DNA of 64,000 bases from RHKX01 sp963826475 (GTDB lineage Bacteria > Actinomycetota > Thermoleophilia > Solirubrobacterales > 70-9). The notes beneath the pieces are model-generated. The model worked only from the letters and a program-made list of their open reading frames with translations. It did no database searches and was not told the DNA's origin. This document shows, piece after piece, positions 16,308 through 23,892 of the stretch. The position numbers were made by a program, and so were the translations under genes. The DNA is taken from contig CAWGXC010000001.1 in NCBI GenBank assembly GCA_963826475.1, positions 124,001 to 188,000 on the forward strand. The letters are read 5' to 3'. Position 1 is the stretch's first letter, and the number at the start of each line of letters is the position of its first letter.

Positions 16308-16958
16308 TCAGATGAGTGGCAGGGACGGCCAGCCGGTGAGATCCGTCAGGTCGATCGCCGCAAGGGTGAGGACCTCGACCGCCCCGAGGGAGGCGATCGT
16401 GGCGCGATTGGAGCGCCCCATCGCACCGGGATCCTGCGGCCATGGGGTCAAGACCACCGCTCGGACTTCGAGCCCCGCGGAGCGCGCTGCCTCGAGCGTC
16501 AGCAGCGTGTGGTTGATCGTGCCGAGCCCCGGCGAGGCGACGACCACGAGGGGGTACCCGAGGTCGCGGGCGAGGTCCCGAACCAGGTATCCGCGCGACG
16601 TCAGAGGGACCAGCAGCCCCCCGACTCCCTCGCAGACCAGGGCATCGGCATCGGCGGCTGCAGCGGCGACCGTGCGGAGACGATCTGGATCAACCTCGTC
16701 CCCCGCCAGCTCGGCGGCGAGGTGTGGGGACACCGGCGGGCCGTAGCGGTAGGGAGCTATCTCGTCATCGCGCTGCGCTGAGCCGGACGCCCTGCGCAGC
16801 AGCTCATGGTCGCTCTCGCCGCCCTCGTCGAGCCCCGAGACGGCGGGTTTGAAGACCTTCACAGAGCGCCCTTCGCGCGCCGCCGTCCTCGCGATCACCG
16901 CGGAGACGATGGTCTTTCCGACCTCCGTCCCGGTGCCCGTTACGAAGACGGCGGACAA
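16308..16958 (-). CDS. bioD: Dethiobiotin synthase
   Basis: ATP-dependent carboxylation and ring closure of DAPA to dethiobiotin. 216 residues, usual length. The P-loop GTGTEVGKT is near residue 8, followed by VKVFKPAVSG (substrate Lys), the CEGVGGLLVPLT motif near 110, and SPGLGTINHTLLTLEAA. It starts 4 nt after the bioF stop, so the two are coupled. The C-terminus is regular. Confidence 0.95.
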   Translation of the reverse strand: MSAVFVTGTGTEVGKTIVSAVIARTAAREGRSVKVFKPAVSGLDEGGESDHELLRRASGSAQRDDEIAPYRYGPPVSPHLAAELAGDEVDPDRLRTVAAAAADADALVCEGVGGLLVPLTSRGYLVRDLARDLGYPLVVVASPGLGTINHTLLTLEAARSAGLEVRAVVLTPWPQDPGAMGRSNRATIASLGAVEVLTLAAIDLTDLTGWPSLPLI

Positions 16959-16962
16959 GGGC

Positions 16963-18252
16963 TCACGCCGCCGGGGCGGAGCGCTCGATCGGCACCGCCG
17001 ACCGCCCCGCGCTGATCTCGCCGGGGGCGGGATCGGGGAGATCGATCGTCCAATCGCCGCCTGCCGAGACCGCCCTGACCGATTCGGCGATCGTCAGGGC
17101 GGCGGCCCTGAGCTCGTCCTCGGCGTGGGTGGCCATCACCGTGAGCCGCAGCCGTGAGGTGCCGTGAGGAACGGTAGGGGGCCGGATCGCCTGTGCGAAG
17201 ACGCCATCGTCCAGCGCTCGCCGGCAGGCGGAGACGGTCCGATCGGGATCGCCGATGGCGACCGGGACGATCTGAGCGCCCGCTCCGCCGGGAACGAGGC
17301 CGTGGGAGGCAAGGGCGGTGCGCAGCGTGCGGGCGTTGGCCCGCAGCCGGTCGACCAGCTCGGGTTGCGCCTCGATCACGCCGAGCGCGGCCTCCGCGGC
17401 CGCCGCGCACGCGGGCGGCAGCGCGGTCGAGAAGATCAGCGGCCGAGCGCTGTTGATGAGCAGTTCGCGGACCTGGCGGGTTGTGCAGGCGTAGGCGCCG
17501 TAGCTGCCCAATGATTTGCCCAGCGTTCCCATGACGACGTCCACCTCGCCGGCGAGCCCGGCTTCGGCGACCGTTCCCCGGCCGCCCGGCCCGACCGCGC
17601 CGACCGCATGGGCGTCGTCGATCATCAGCTTGGCCCCGTGCCTGCCCGCGAGCTCTCGCAGCCACGCGAGCTGGGCGACGTCGCCGTCCATCGAGAAGAG
17701 GCCGTCGGAGACGATCAGGCCCGCGTGCCCCGGCGTCCGCTCGAGGGCCCAGGCGAGGTGCTCCAGATCGCGGTGGCGGTAGACGAAGGTCGTGGCGCCC
17801 GCCAGGCGGCACCCGTCGATGATGCTCGCGTGGTTGAGCTCGTCGCTGAAGACCACGTCACCGCGCCTGGCGAGGGCCGCGACGACGCCCGTGTTCGCGA
17901 GGAAGCCCGATCCGAACAACAGCGCCGATTCGGTTCCATGGAACTCGGCCAGCCGGCGTTCGAGTCGCTCATGTGGCTCCATGTTGCCGGAGACGAGGCG
18001 GGAGGATCCCGCGCCGGCTCCCCAGCGCTCAACGGCGTCGATCGCCGCCGCGGCTACGGTCGGATGCTCGGCCAGGCCGAGGTAGTCGTTCGAGCACAGC
18101 AGCAGCACGTCACGGCCGTCGAGCTCGACGCGTGGGCCCTGGGCGGACCCGACGGTCCGCATCCGCCGGTAGAGGCCGGCATCGCGCAGCGCCTCCAGGC
18201 GCTCGCCAACCGAGGCGGCGGGCGGGGAGGGGTTGTCGGGCTGCTCCGGCAA
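16963..18252 (-). CDS. bioF: 8-amino-7-oxononanoate synthase
   Basis: PLP-dependent condensation of pimeloyl thioester with alanine to KAPA. Motifs: LLLCSNDYLGLAEHP, GAGSSRLVSGN, DELNHASIIDGCRLA, DDAHAVGAVGPGGRG and the PLP lysine in GTLGKSLGSYGAY. The open frame continues upstream into bioB, but TTG 18252 gives MPEQPDNPSPPAASVGERLEALRDAG, a normal-length protein of 429 residues with an AGG-containing stretch upstream, and leaves 14 nt after the bioB stop. It carries a C-terminal tail of about 35 residues past the family core (DWTIDLPDPAPGEISAG). Confidence 0.9.
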   Translation of the reverse strand: MPEQPDNPSPPAASVGERLEALRDAGLYRRMRTVGSAQGPRVELDGRDVLLLCSNDYLGLAEHPTVAAAAIDAVERWGAGAGSSRLVSGNMEPHERLERRLAEFHGTESALLFGSGFLANTGVVAALARRGDVVFSDELNHASIIDGCRLAGATTFVYRHRDLEHLAWALERTPGHAGLIVSDGLFSMDGDVAQLAWLRELAGRHGAKLMIDDAHAVGAVGPGGRGTVAEAGLAGEVDVVMGTLGKSLGSYGAYACTTRQVRELLINSARPLIFSTALPPACAAAAEAALGVIEAQPELVDRLRANARTLRTALASHGLVPGGAGAQIVPVAIGDPDRTVSACRRALDDGVFAQAIRPPTVPHGTSRLRLTVMATHAEDELRAAALTIAESVRAVSAGGDWTIDLPDPAPGEISAGRSAVPIERSAPAA

Positions 18253-18266
18253 ACCGAGCCTGCGCG

Positions 18267-19412
18267 CTAGACGGCTTCGTCGAGGTGGCCGGCGGGGCGC
18301 GGGTAGGCGGGGGGCTTGCCCTTCTTGGCGATCACCCGCAGCTGCGTGGAGGGGTCCCACATGTCCGCCTCGTCCTGGGTATCGATGAGGTCATCGAGCG
18401 GCGTCCGCGGGGACTCGCCCTCGAGCCAGCCGTCGCGGTTGTCCGGGCGAGGGTTGGCGCCGTTGTCGGGCTGGCGGGCCACGTTGAGGCCGAGGTCGGT
18501 GAACATCTGGCGATCGTCGGCCGGCTCGGCGCCCAGCGTCGTCAGGAAGTTGCCCATCATCACCCCGTTGAGGCCGGCCTTGACGGCCAGCGGCTGCAGG
18601 TCCTCGAGGTTCTCGACCCGCCCCCCGCAGAGCCGGAAGAGGGCGTCGGGGAGGATCAGTCGGAAGATCGCGATCCACTTGACCACGTCCCAGGGATCCA
18701 TCAGGTCCCGATCGCCGAACTTCGTGCCGGAACGCGGGTTGAGCAGGTTGATCGGGACCGATGTGGGGTCCACGGCCGCGAGCTCGAAGGCCATCTCGAC
18801 GCGCTGGCGCGGTGACTCGCCGAGGTTGAGGATGCCGCCGACGCAGGTCTCCATGCCGGCCTCGCGAACGGCGTCGATCGTCCGGATCCGCCCCTCGTAG
18901 CGAACCGTGGTGGTCACCTCGTCGTAATAGGACCGCGCCGTCTCGACGTTGTGGTGCACGCGCTGGATGCCCGCCTCGGCGAGCTGGTTGGCCCGGTCGG
19001 GGGAGATGTGGCCGACCGAGGCGCAGCGCTTCAGGTTGGTCTTCTCGGCGACGAGCTTGGCGCCCTCGAGGATCTTCGCGAAGTCGCGCTTGGAGAGCCC
19101 CTGACCCTGGGTGACCATGCAGAAGCGGTGCGCGCCCGCCGCCTCCGCGGCCCTGGCGTGCTCGAGGATCTGCTCGGGCTCCATCATCGCGTGCATCGGG
19201 GTGTCGGACTCGGCGTACCGCGATTGCGCGCAGAACCCGCAGTCCTCGGCGCAGCCGCCGGATTTGGCGTTGACGAGCGAGCACATGTCGGTCGAGTCAC
19301 CGAAGTTCTCGGTGCGGACCGCCCAGGCGCGCTCGACGAGATCGCCGATGTCGTCGTGGTCGGTCAATTCCCCGAGTTCCAGCGCTTCCTCGAAGCTGAT
19401 CAAAGGTGCCAT
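18267..19412 (-). CDS. bioB: Biotin synthase
   Basis: Radical-SAM enzyme inserting sulfur into dethiobiotin. The CxxxCxxC cluster ligands are C54, C58 and C61 (SGGCAEDCGFCAQS), followed by YAESDTPMHAMM, the HHNVETARSYYDEVTTT region and a C-terminal GVMMGNFLTT. ATG 19412 (MAPLISFEEALELG) is chosen; the frame upstream is non-coding in character. 381 residues is longer than the usual 320-350, owing to a C-terminal extension of about 60 residues. It is the first gene of bioB-bioF-bioD-bioA, with a probable -10 at 19478-19483 giving a leader of about 60 nt. Confidence 0.95.
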   Translation of the reverse strand: MAPLISFEEALELGELTDHDDIGDLVERAWAVRTENFGDSTDMCSLVNAKSGGCAEDCGFCAQSRYAESDTPMHAMMEPEQILEHARAAEAAGAHRFCMVTQGQGLSKRDFAKILEGAKLVAEKTNLKRCASVGHISPDRANQLAEAGIQRVHHNVETARSYYDEVTTTVRYEGRIRTIDAVREAGMETCVGGILNLGESPRQRVEMAFELAAVDPTSVPINLLNPRSGTKFGDRDLMDPWDVVKWIAIFRLILPDALFRLCGGRVENLEDLQPLAVKAGLNGVMMGNFLTTLGAEPADDRQMFTDLGLNVARQPDNGANPRPDNRDGWLEGESPRTPLDDLIDTQDEADMWDPSTQLRVIAKKGKPPAYPRPAGHLDEAV

Positions 19413-19477
19413 GGCGGATCGAGCCCTTCGTTGAATGACGGCGCGACGTGTCGCCGCCCGATTGGTGCGTGATCCGG

Positions 19478-19540
19478 ATGCTAGGTCGGGGCGCGGACGC
19501 CTCCGGAGGGGGCGGGCCGACCATGCAGGGTGGATAGGGT
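19478..19540. promoter_or_regulatory. Divergent promoter region of biotin operon and sulfatase
   Basis: On the minus strand TAGCAT (19478-19483) is a candidate -10 for bioB. On the plus strand TAGGGT (19535-19540) is 9 nt before the sulfatase ATG. I found no recognisable BirA or BioQ operator between them. A short CGAC/GTCG repeat lies at about 19444-19453. Confidence 0.4.
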
Positions 19541-19549
19541 CCACCGGCG

Positions 19550-21154
19550 ATGCGTTCGAAGGCTGCCCTCGCGACCCCCCTGCTCGTGCTCGTGATCGCC
19601 GGCGCCCTTGGGCTCGTGCTGGGCGCATGCGGTGGGGGAACCGACTCGCAGGCGGCGAGCACGGCGAAGAAGCGCAACGACCCGCGTCCCGAGCGTGTCT
19701 CGGCGGCCGCCGCAGCGCGGAAGCCGAACGTGATCTTCGTCTACACGGACGACCAGAACCTCGCCGACTTCAAGCCGCGGTACATGCCGAAGACCTTCAA
19801 GCTGCTCGCCGATCCCGGGACCGTCTTCGAGAACTACATCGTGGCAACGCCGCTGTGCTGCCCCTCTCGAGCCACCTATACCAGCGGGGCCTATCCCCAC
19901 AACGACGGCGTCTTCTCCAATCCCGGCGGCTATCGCCACCTGAAGAGCAAGTTCAACACGCTGCCCGTCTGGATGCGCAACGCCGGCTACCGGACCTCGT
20001 GGATCGGCAAGTACCTGCAGGGTTACGTCCAAAACGTCCCCGACCCCTACAAGGCGCCGCCCGGGATCGACGACTGGCACGGAACGTTCGTGCCCGACTA
20101 CTACGACTTCGACATCGCGGACAACGGCAAGAAGGCTCATTACGGAAGCAAGCCGCGCGATTACTACACGAGCGTGATCACCAGGCTGGCCGACAAGACG
20201 ATCACGGAGCAGGCGAAGGCCAAGCGGCCGCTTTTCATGACCATCAACAACCTCGCCCCTCACCACGGCAAGGGCCACGGCGGCCGCTGCACCGACAACG
20301 TGGTGCCCGCTCCTCGCGACACCGGCCTCTTCAAGAACGCAAAGGTCCCGAGGACCCCCAACTTCAACGAGCGGGACGTCTCCGACAAACCCAAGGACAT
20401 CGTCTCCCGGACGCCGCTGAAGCCGAGCCGGATCAAGAAGCTGGACCTCGCCTACGGCTGTCGTCTCGCATCGCTGCGCGGCGTCGATCGAAGCATGGCG
20501 TCGATCTATCACGCCGTCGACAGGGCCGGGGAGCTCGACAACACCGTCTTCATCTTCAGCTCCGACAACGGCATCCTCGAGGGCCAGCACCGAATCGGTG
20601 GCAAGAACGTCCCCTACGAGGAGGCGCTGCGCCAGCCGATGTTCGTCTACGCCGGCAAGAGGGCTCTCGGCGGACGGGCCGTGTCCACCGTCTCGCCGCT
20701 GGTCGCAAACGTCGACTTCGCTCCGACCATCCTCCAGCTCGGAGACGCGAAGCCATGCGCCCGACCCGGCAATTGCCGGGACCTCGACGGCCTCTCCCTG
20801 GTGCCACTGCTGAAGGGCGCCAAGGCCGGCCCATCCGGTTTCGGGGACCGCCACATCCTGGTCGAGGGCGGCAAGGGCGGGGGCGACTGCCTCTACTCGG
20901 GGATCCGCACCCCGCACGTCAACTACGTGGTCCACGCCAGGGAGACGGCCGGCGGTGGGTGTGACCGCAACGTCAGCTCCGAGCTCTACGACCTCGACGG
21001 ATCGCTGACCGGGAGCGCTGACCCCTTCGAGCTGGACAACCTGCTCTCGCCGGTCACTCCCGGCCACGACGATCCCAAGGTCAAGGCGGAGGTCAGCCGC
21101 CTGCGTGAACGCCTCGCGGAGCTGCGGAAGTGCTCCGGGTCGACTTGCCGCTAA
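19550..21154 (+). CDS. Sulfatase (formylglycine type), predicted lipoprotein
   Basis: Predicted extracytoplasmic sulfatase, 534 residues. A signal peptide ends in a lipobox (LGLVLGAC, Cys near residue 27). The core starts with KPNVIFVYTDDQN, whose Asp pair binds metal. The CxPSR maturation motif is C103-C-P-S-R, so C103 would become formylglycine if a modifying enzyme exists elsewhere. Downstream features include HGKGHGG, FSSDNGILEGQHRIGGKN and the C-terminal domain. The CCPSR form is typical of N-acetylglucosamine-6-sulfatase-like enzymes acting on sulfated glycans; the actual substrate is unknown. ATG 19550 is 9 nt after TAGGGT. Its last 62 bp overlap the opposite esterase gene. Confidence 0.88.
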   Translation: MRSKAALATPLLVLVIAGALGLVLGACGGGTDSQAASTAKKRNDPRPERVSAAAAARKPNVIFVYTDDQNLADFKPRYMPKTFKLLADPGTVFENYIVATPLCCPSRATYTSGAYPHNDGVFSNPGGYRHLKSKFNTLPVWMRNAGYRTSWIGKYLQGYVQNVPDPYKAPPGIDDWHGTFVPDYYDFDIADNGKKAHYGSKPRDYYTSVITRLADKTITEQAKAKRPLFMTINNLAPHHGKGHGGRCTDNVVPAPRDTGLFKNAKVPRTPNFNERDVSDKPKDIVSRTPLKPSRIKKLDLAYGCRLASLRGVDRSMASIYHAVDRAGELDNTVFIFSSDNGILEGQHRIGGKNVPYEEALRQPMFVYAGKRALGGRAVSTVSPLVANVDFAPTILQLGDAKPCARPGNCRDLDGLSLVPLLKGAKAGPSGFGDRHILVEGGKGGGDCLYSGIRTPHVNYVVHARETAGGGCDRNVSSELYDLDGSLTGSADPFELDNLLSPVTPGHDDPKVKAEVSRLRERLAELRKCSGSTCR

Positions 21155-22112
21155 GCGGCTTGCGCTGAGCGCGCTCCGCCGACGGATGCTCCCCGCCGGC
21201 CGGCTTGGGCTCCTCCGAGCTGATCTTGCAGTGCGTGAGCGCATGGGCGTAGAAGTTGAGGTACTCGTCCCAGTTGCCGTTCCAGTAACCGGAGTCGTGC
21301 CCGCCTGACGAGCGCTTGACGACCGGCCTGTCGCCGGCCGAACGCAGGGCTTGCTCGAACGCGTCATCGCCCGCCAGGAATGGGTCGCTGTCACCCGCGT
21401 CGAGCCAGAGCTTCGTGTGCGCGTACGGGTTCGGATCCTCGCCCGCGATCGTGATCACATCGTTGGCTGCGAAGTCGGCGGCATCGTCGAACGCTCCGTC
21501 CGCCGTCTCCGAGGACGACTCCCAGAGCGCCGGCGAGTGGGCGGCGACCGCGCAGAACCCTCCGGGATCGAGCCTGGCGATGTTGTAGGCGCCGTAGCCG
21601 CCCATGGAGATCCCGCCGATCGCGATCCGGTTCGGATCGATGTCGAAGCGATCGATCAGCCGCGGGATCACCTCATAGAGGACGTAGGAGGCCCAAGGGC
21701 CGCTGTCGCGGTTGTGCCAATAGGAGGCGCCGCCGCCGAACGGGAACGCCATCACGGGGGCACGGCCGCGAAGCTGCGAGAGCGCCTCGAACATCGGGTC
21801 GACCAGATACGACCGCTCGTCGTCGCCGCGGCCGTGCAGGAACACCACGAGGCTGCGGTCCTTGGAGGGGGCCCGTGGAGGGACGACCACCTTCATCGGC
21901 AGGGCGCGACCGAGGCGCGCGCTGTCGAGGGTCAGGGTGCGGACCTTCGAGCCGAAGCGCTCGTGGCCGGGGTTGTCGGCGAAGATGACCCGGTCGATCA
22001 GGAACGCCACCGCCGCGATGACGATCGCCGCCAGGACCCTGAGCAGGACCGCCCTGGCCGAGTGGGGCGAGCGATCCGGGGGCGCTCCCGGCACATTTTC
22101 GGCCTCGGTCAC
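21093..22112 (-). CDS. Membrane-anchored alpha/beta-hydrolase (esterase family)
   Basis: 339 residues. One membrane helix (about 22-42) anchors an extracytoplasmic esterase domain. The oxyanion motif region is FLHGRGDDERSY, the nucleophile Ser is in GISMGGYGAYNIA, the acid is likely in KLWLDAGDSDPF, and the His is in SSGGHDSGYWN. The fold resembles the esterase D/mycolyltransferase-like family. GTG 22112 is 7 nt after a minus-strand TACCGT. The C-terminal 20 residues (SGKSTRSTSAAPRGVHAGG) are low complexity and are encoded over the sulfatase 3' end, which may reflect a lost earlier stop codon. Confidence 0.82.
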   Translation of the reverse strand: MTEAENVPGAPPDRSPHSARAVLLRVLAAIVIAAVAFLIDRVIFADNPGHERFGSKVRTLTLDSARLGRALPMKVVVPPRAPSKDRSLVVFLHGRGDDERSYLVDPMFEALSQLRGRAPVMAFPFGGGASYWHNRDSGPWASYVLYEVIPRLIDRFDIDPNRIAIGGISMGGYGAYNIARLDPGGFCAVAAHSPALWESSSETADGAFDDAADFAANDVITIAGEDPNPYAHTKLWLDAGDSDPFLAGDDAFEQALRSAGDRPVVKRSSGGHDSGYWNGNWDEYLNFYAHALTHCKISSEEPKPAGGEHPSAERAQRKPLSGKSTRSTSAAPRGVHAGG

Positions 22113-22253
22113 GATTGCGACGGTAGCGGGGGCGGGTGTCGGCCGGGGGCGGGGGTTCGCCTTCGGGCCCCACTTGATCGCCGGTGGGTTGCGCTCGGAC
22201 CGGGGCGACTGAACACGCCCACCAACCCTTCTCCAGGCGATTCCAACAGTAGA

Positions 22254-22278
22254 AAGTAGTAAGTTCTACTTCCTACTT
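22254..22278. promoter_or_regulatory. 25-bp AAGTAG dyad operator, copy A (carboxyltransferase)
   Basis: AAGTAGTAAGT (22254-22264), 3-nt centre, ACTTCCTACTT (22268-22278); 10 of 11 arm positions are self-complementary. The right end touches the TTG start codon of the carboxyltransferase at 22278. The same dyad recurs at 44773-44797 and 49077-49101. Its position across the promoter and start implies repression. Confidence 0.7.
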
Positions 22279-23873
22279 TGTCGGTACTCGAAACCCGCAT
22301 AGACCCTCGCTCGGAGACGTTCTCGGTCAATCGGGAGCGCATGCTTCAGCGGCTCGCCAAGCTCGAGGAGGAGCAGGCGAAGGCACGCCTCGGCGGCGGC
22401 CAGAAGCGGGTCGACCGTCACCACGGGAGGGGCCGTCTGCTGCCGCGGGAGCGAGTCGAGCTGCTGCTGGACCGCGACTCGCCGTTCCTCGAGATCGGCG
22501 CGCTCTGCGCTTATGGATCCGAGTACGAGGTCGGCGCCTCGCAGGTCTGCGGGATCGGCGTCGTGGAGGGCGTCGAGTGCCTGGTGGGCGGCTCCGATCC
22601 GACCGTCCGCGGCGGCACCTCCAACCCGTACACGTTGCGCAAGAACCTCCGGGCGCAGGAGATCGCGATGACCAACCGGCTGCCCGCGATCGGGTTCGTC
22701 GAGTCAGGTGGAGCCGACCTGCCGCGACAGAAGGAGATCTTCGTTCCCGGTGGCGCCAACTTCCGCAACCTGACCAGGAAGTCGGCCGCCGGCATCCCGA
22801 CCGTCGCAATCGTCACGGGCAACGCCACAGCAGGGGGCGCCTACCAACCCGGCATGTCTGACTACACGGTGATGATCCGCGAGCAGGGGCTCGTCTTCCT
22901 CGGTGGCCCACCGCTCGTCAAGATGGCGACCGGCGAGGACGCGGAGGAGGAGGCGCTGGGCGGTGCCGAGATGCACGCGCGCATCTCCGGCGTCAACGAC
23001 TTCATCGCCGCCGACGAGCTCGACGCCGCGCGCATCGGCCGCGAGATCGTCCGTAACCTGAACTGGCGCAAGCGCGGGCCGGAGCCGCGTGGAGCCGGAC
23101 TCGATCCCCTACACGACCCCGGGGAGCTGCTCGGCATCGCCTCCCACGACCTCAAGGTGCCCTTCGACGCCCGCGAGGTGATCGCCCGGGTCGTCGACGG
23201 CTCGCGCTTCGACGAGTTCAAGCCCGCCTACGGGACGCAGATCGTCACCGGCTGGGCCGAGCTGCACGGCTGGCCGGTCGGGATCATCGCCAACAACGGG
23301 GTGATCTTCAACGAGGACGCCGAGAAGGCCGCTCACTTCATCCAGCTCGCCGATCAGGTCGACACCCCACTCCTCTTTTTCCAGAACACGACCGGCTACA
23401 TGGTCGGCGAGGAGTACGAGCAGCGCGGGATCGTCAAGGCCGGCGCGAAGATGATCAACGCGGTCGCCAACGCCGGCGTACCGAAGCTGACCCTGATGAT
23501 GGGAGGGTCCTATGGCGCAGGCAACTACGGCATGTGCGGGCGCAGCTTCGAGCCGCGGTTCATCTTCAGCTGGCCCAATCACAAGACGGCGGTGATGGGG
23601 CCCAAGCAGCTCGCCGGAGTGATGGAGATCGTCATGCGCGCCGGCGCGGAGCGGCGCGGGATCGAGGTCGACGAGGACGCGCTGAGCGCCGGCACGAAGG
23701 CGGTCGAGGACCAGATCGAGCGGGAGTCCGATGCCTTCGTCGCCAGCGGCGAGCTCTGGGACGACGGGATGATCGACCCGCGCGACACCCGCACGGTTCT
23801 CGGCATGGCACTCTCGGCGGTCTGCTCGAATGAGGTCGAGGGCTCGCGGCGCTTCGGCGTCTTCCGGATGTAA
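22278..23873 (+). CDS. Acyl-CoA carboxylase beta subunit (carboxyltransferase, methylcrotonyl-CoA type)
   Basis: Transfers carboxyl from carboxybiotin to an acyl-CoA. 531 residues with N- and C-terminal crotonase-like carboxyltransferase halves: RHHGRGRLLPRERVELLLD, YTVMIREQGLVFLGGPPLVKMATGED, and KAGAKMINAVANAGVPKLTLMMGGSYGAGNYGMCGR. This pattern is closest to methylcrotonyl-CoA and geranyl-CoA carboxylase beta chains. TTG 22278 gives an N-terminus (SVLETRIDPRSETFSVNRERML) matching the family, so it is preferred to ATG 22341. It is followed after 19 nt by the biotin carboxylase subunit. Operator copy A overlaps its start. Confidence 0.9.
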   Translation: MSVLETRIDPRSETFSVNRERMLQRLAKLEEEQAKARLGGGQKRVDRHHGRGRLLPRERVELLLDRDSPFLEIGALCAYGSEYEVGASQVCGIGVVEGVECLVGGSDPTVRGGTSNPYTLRKNLRAQEIAMTNRLPAIGFVESGGADLPRQKEIFVPGGANFRNLTRKSAAGIPTVAIVTGNATAGGAYQPGMSDYTVMIREQGLVFLGGPPLVKMATGEDAEEEALGGAEMHARISGVNDFIAADELDAARIGREIVRNLNWRKRGPEPRGAGLDPLHDPGELLGIASHDLKVPFDAREVIARVVDGSRFDEFKPAYGTQIVTGWAELHGWPVGIIANNGVIFNEDAEKAAHFIQLADQVDTPLLFFQNTTGYMVGEEYEQRGIVKAGAKMINAVANAGVPKLTLMMGGSYGAGNYGMCGRSFEPRFIFSWPNHKTAVMGPKQLAGVMEIVMRAGAERRGIEVDEDALSAGTKAVEDQIERESDAFVASGELWDDGMIDPRDTRTVLGMALSAVCSNEVEGSRRFGVFRM

Positions 23874-23892
23874 GCGGCCAAGCACTGACCTG

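Noticed and set aside
19481..21394. 637-codon minus-strand frame across the sulfatase
   Set aside because: Antisense shadow; the sulfatase motifs, including CCPSR, and its leaderless-type promoter identify the real gene.
22113..22253. Possible small gene upstream of the carboxyltransferase
   Set aside because: No frame with a start and family-like sequence; the interval is explained by divergent promoters and operator copy A.
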